Source: Nitrospirota bacterium (lineage in GTDB: Bacteria; Nitrospirota; Thermodesulfovibrionia; Thermodesulfovibrionales; UBA6898). From it: DNA of 64,000 nt. A program made the translations under genes and the position numbers. A model generated the notes under the pieces. It did not search any database and had not been told where the DNA came from. It saw nothing but the letters and a program-made list of their open reading frames with translations. Position 1 is the stretch's first letter. Every line of letters begins with the position of its first letter. Shown one piece after another: positions 62,020-64,000 of the stretch. The stretch lies in NCBI GenBank assembly GCA_016217675.1, contig JACRHC010000098.1, positions 1 through 64,000 on the forward strand, written 5' to 3'.

Positions 62020-63225
62020 ATGAAAGTTAAAAATAGTTTTATCGGCAACCTCACTCCTCAGCAGCTTATTGAACTGGATGCCTGCACACAGTGCGGACAG
62101 TGCCTGCAGTTTTGCCCGGTGCAGAACGTCAAGAGTGATCCAGCCATCTCGCCGCCGGAGAAGATCCGGGTCTTCAAGGAGTTTATAAAGGCTACCGAGG
62201 GGCTCAAGGCAACGTTGATGGGGCCTGACAGGATCGATATTCGGCTCCTTGTGGACTTCACAAAGGCTGTATTTGAATGCACTACCTGTGGCGCGTGCGG
62301 ACAGCACTGTGCTGTAGGCATCTTCACGCAGCGTCTCTGGCCAATGCTGAGAAAGGAGATGGTCAGGAGAGGTATTGGCCCCATAGGCGGACAGGCCAAG
62401 ATGCCTGAGGTGATCAGGAATACCGGAAACCCTTACAACCTTCCGCTTATGGACAGATTCAGTCCATGGTTCCCTGACTTCGTAAAAATTGAGGAAAAGG
62501 CTGACATAGCTTATTACGCTGGTTGCACAGGTGCATATTCAGCGCAGCCCATGGTGAAAGGTGATGTGCTTGTGCTGAATGCCATCGGCGACCCCTTCAC
62601 CATGCTTGGGCCTGAGGAGGAGGTATGCTGCGGATTCCCGCTGTTTATTTCGGGTCAGCATGACATGCTTGAAGACCTGGTCAGGAGACTTGTTGGCGGA
62701 TACAAGGCAAAGGGGGTAAAACTGCTGCTGGCATCCTGCCCCTGATGCGTGAATATCATGGCCCGTGACTGGCCATCAATATACGGACAGGAGCTGCCTT
62801 TCAAGATCAGGCATATAACGCAGTTTGTCACCGAGGCATTGAAAAATGGAAAGTTGAAGCTAAAGAAAGAACTGAACGAACGTTTGATATACCATGACCC
62901 CTGCTATCTGAGCAGAGGAGTCGGTGTAATCGAGGAACCTCGGGCTGTGCTGAAAAGTGTAAAGGGCGTAGAGCTCCTCGAATTCGACAGACACGGTCCC
63001 GATTCGCGCTGCTGTGGTGCCGGAGGAGCTGCGCGCAAGGTTTTTCAGGAGAATGCAAATGCAATGGGAAGGTTGACGATTGACGAGGCCGTAGAAAAGA
63101 AAGCAGACCGGCTCATCCTCAGCTGCCCAGCCTGCTATGCACAGGTAAACGAGGCGATGCAAGGATATAACAAGCAGATTCGGATAACAGACATAATGGA
63201 GTTGATCGCAAATCAATTGGAATAA
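62020..63225 (+). CDS. HdrC-HdrB-like iron-sulfur protein, selenoprotein candidate (in-frame UGA)
   Basis: 401 residues if UGA at 62743-62745 is selenocysteine (residue 242). Two [4Fe-4S] motifs at Cys22/25/28/32 and Cys87/90/93/97 form the HdrC-like part. The HdrB-like part has two CCG domains: the first with C169, C203-C204 and C240-P-U-C243; the second with H-D-P-C, C-C-G-A-G-G and S-C-P-A-C. C-P-U-C sits where the second domain has C-P-A-C, so the Sec lies inside the cluster-ligand motif. Read as two ORFs, neither half holds a whole first CCG domain. Similar proteins move electrons in heterodisulfide reductase or glycerol-3-phosphate systems. Ends in TAA. Confidence 0.88.
62758..62776 (+). 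promoter_or_regulatory. SECIS-like hairpin of the HdrB-like gene
   Basis: ATGGCC (62758-62763) and GGCCAT (62771-62776) pair perfectly around CGTGACT, with G as second loop base, starting 12 bases after the UGA. Confidence 0.65.
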
Positions 63226-63247
63226 AACACAGACAAGGAGGTTTAAC

Positions 63248-64000
63248 ATGAAAAAATTGGTAATGTTATTAGTAGCGCTTCTGCTGCCGCTGGAGGTCTT
63301 TGCGGTAACTGCAGACGAGGTCATGAAAAAATCCCAGGCAGCGTTCCTCTATCCGGGCAAGGACTTCAAGGCAAGAGTAATGATGAAACTTGTGAGTAAG
63401 GGCGGCCAGGAAAGAGTCAGGGAGATGACCATGCTCAGGAAGAACTTCGGCGAGTCCGGCGGCGATCAAAAGTATTTCATTTACTTCTTCCAGCCTGCAG
63501 ATGTGAAGGACATGACCTTCATGGTCTACAAATATCCCAGGAAAGATGACGACCGATGGCTCTTTGTACCGGCGATCAGCATGGTCAGGCGTATTGCTGC
63601 CCAGGACAAGCGGTCAAGCTTTGTGGGTTCGGATTTCACCTATGAGGACGTTTCCGGAAGGGATATCGAGGATGATACGCATGCAATAAGCAAAGAGGAA
63701 AAACTCGGTGCAAGGGACTGTTATGTGATAAAAAGCACCCCGAAGACCGCTGATGTTGATTACGGTTACAAGCTTGCCTGGATCGACAAGACAAACTCCC
63801 TTCCAATAAAGGAAGAATACTATGACAAGCGCGGAGAATTGTACAGGACCTTCACTGCAGAGGAGATAAAGGATGTGAAAGGTCTGCCTACCATCACAAA
63901 GCGAACCATGAAGAACCTTCAGAGCGGCCACAAAACAGAGGTAACATACATAAAGACCGATTATAACGTAGGTCTTGAGGACAGCCTCTTTTCCGAGCGT
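63248..64000 (+). CDS. LolA-like outer-membrane lipoprotein-sorting protein, C-terminus cut off
   Basis: 251 codons open from the ATG at 63248 (AAGGAGG upstream) to the right edge. A signal peptide ends at V-F-A. Segments such as Y-F-I-Y-F-F-Q-P-A-D-V-K-D-M-T-F and R-W-L-F-V-P-A and S-F-V-G-S-D-F-T-Y-E-D are typical of the LolA-like family found beside RND/MMPL exporters. It probably carries hydrophobic cargo for the exporter at 56080. Confidence 0.88.
   Translation, partial: MKKLVMLLVALLLPLEVFAVTADEVMKKSQAAFLYPGKDFKARVMMKLVSKGGQERVREMTMLRKNFGESGGDQKYFIYFFQPADVKDMTFMVYKYPRKDDDRWLFVPAISMVRRIAAQDKRSSFVGSDFTYEDVSGRDIEDDTHAISKEEKLGARDCYVIKSTPKTADVDYGYKLAWIDKTNSLPIKEEYYDKRGELYRTFTAEEIKDVKGLPTITKRTMKNLQSGHKTEVTYIKTDYNVGLEDSLFSER

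Noticed and set aside
62749-63225. A separate 158-residue gene after the HdrB-like ORF
   Set aside because: It continues the preceding frame exactly one codon after the UGA, and its first residues complete the first CCG domain. It lacks its own ribosome-binding site, so one recoded gene is a better reading.
50893-63225. The island as a dissimilatory sulfite reductase (dsr) locus
   Set aside because: DsrE/F/H-like proteins are present, but no dsrA, dsrB, dsrC or dsrMKJOP gene is in the window, so dsr proper cannot be claimed.

Overview
The window looks like a chromosomal piece (probably a metagenome-assembled contig) from a Gram-negative, largely anaerobic bacterium of the Nitrospirota / 'deltaproteobacterial' type. 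This is inferred from a complete Mla lipid-transport set with an outer-membrane MlaA, CxxCH multiheme cytochromes, many two-component systems, sulfur-transfer and heterodisulfide-reductase-like genes, and UGA-interrupted genes that read best as selenoproteins. No rRNA, tRNA, CRISPR array or prophage was recognised, and no marker gene fixes the phylum.

Layout. 1-8.2 kb (minus strand): a truncated exported hydrolase, an A+T-rich secreted protein, an ankyrin membrane protein, the helicase HrpB, and a peptidase-ChaN-PDZ fusion. 8.2-12.5 kb: a thiamine operon thiS-thiG-thiE-thiC-kinase behind a promoter, a TPP riboswitch and an intrinsic terminator. 12.5-16.5 kb: accessory DNA with an A+T-rich secreted protein, an AbrB/PIN toxin-antitoxin-like pair, a small membrane zinc-ribbon protein, and larB. 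16.5-20.3 kb: mlaEFDC (plus) with mlaA convergent. 20.3-26.6 kb: HtrA protease, a multiheme cytochrome, a large secreted M6-type metalloprotease, and two small genes with 16-bp direct repeats. 26.6-32.4 kb: nitrogen and metal functions (glnA, glnB, a class-I amidotransferase, an NRAMP transporter, a NifA-type sigma-54 activator). 32.4-33.0 kb: apparently empty, but holding a small ferredoxin-like ORF and a promoter-structured RNA-terminator unit. 33-43.2 kb: three two-component/hybrid signalling systems, recD2, a PepSY-like protein and a triheme cytochrome. 43.2-50.8 kb: housekeeping (radC, nusB, ribH, ribBA with an in-frame amber codon, ribE, lepB, lepA, a ROK kinase).

50.8-64 kb (plus) is the most interesting part. 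It is a sulfur/selenium redox locus with three ArsR-type regulators, a TauE/SafE exporter, a DsrE/DsrF/DsrH-like trio, an SQR-like flavoprotein, a DsrE2-like protein, an RND/MMPL transporter, a periplasmic rhodanese, a YeeE/YedE-type sulfur or selenium transporter, TlpA, CcdA, an HdrC-HdrB-like protein and a LolA-like protein. Four of its genes carry an in-frame UGA where the family's fold and alignment continue on both sides. Two are paralogous thioredoxin-fold proteins that align without gaps, with the UGA in the same column; one is the DsrE-like protein (U-G-G-C); one is the HdrB-like protein (C-P-U-C). A small hairpin starts 7-17 nt after every UGA, as in bacterial SECIS elements. A matching 10-4-10 palindrome lies over the promoter of the second arsR and before the RND gene, so the locus is probably one ArsR regulon. 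The sel genes needed for selenocysteine insertion are not in this window.
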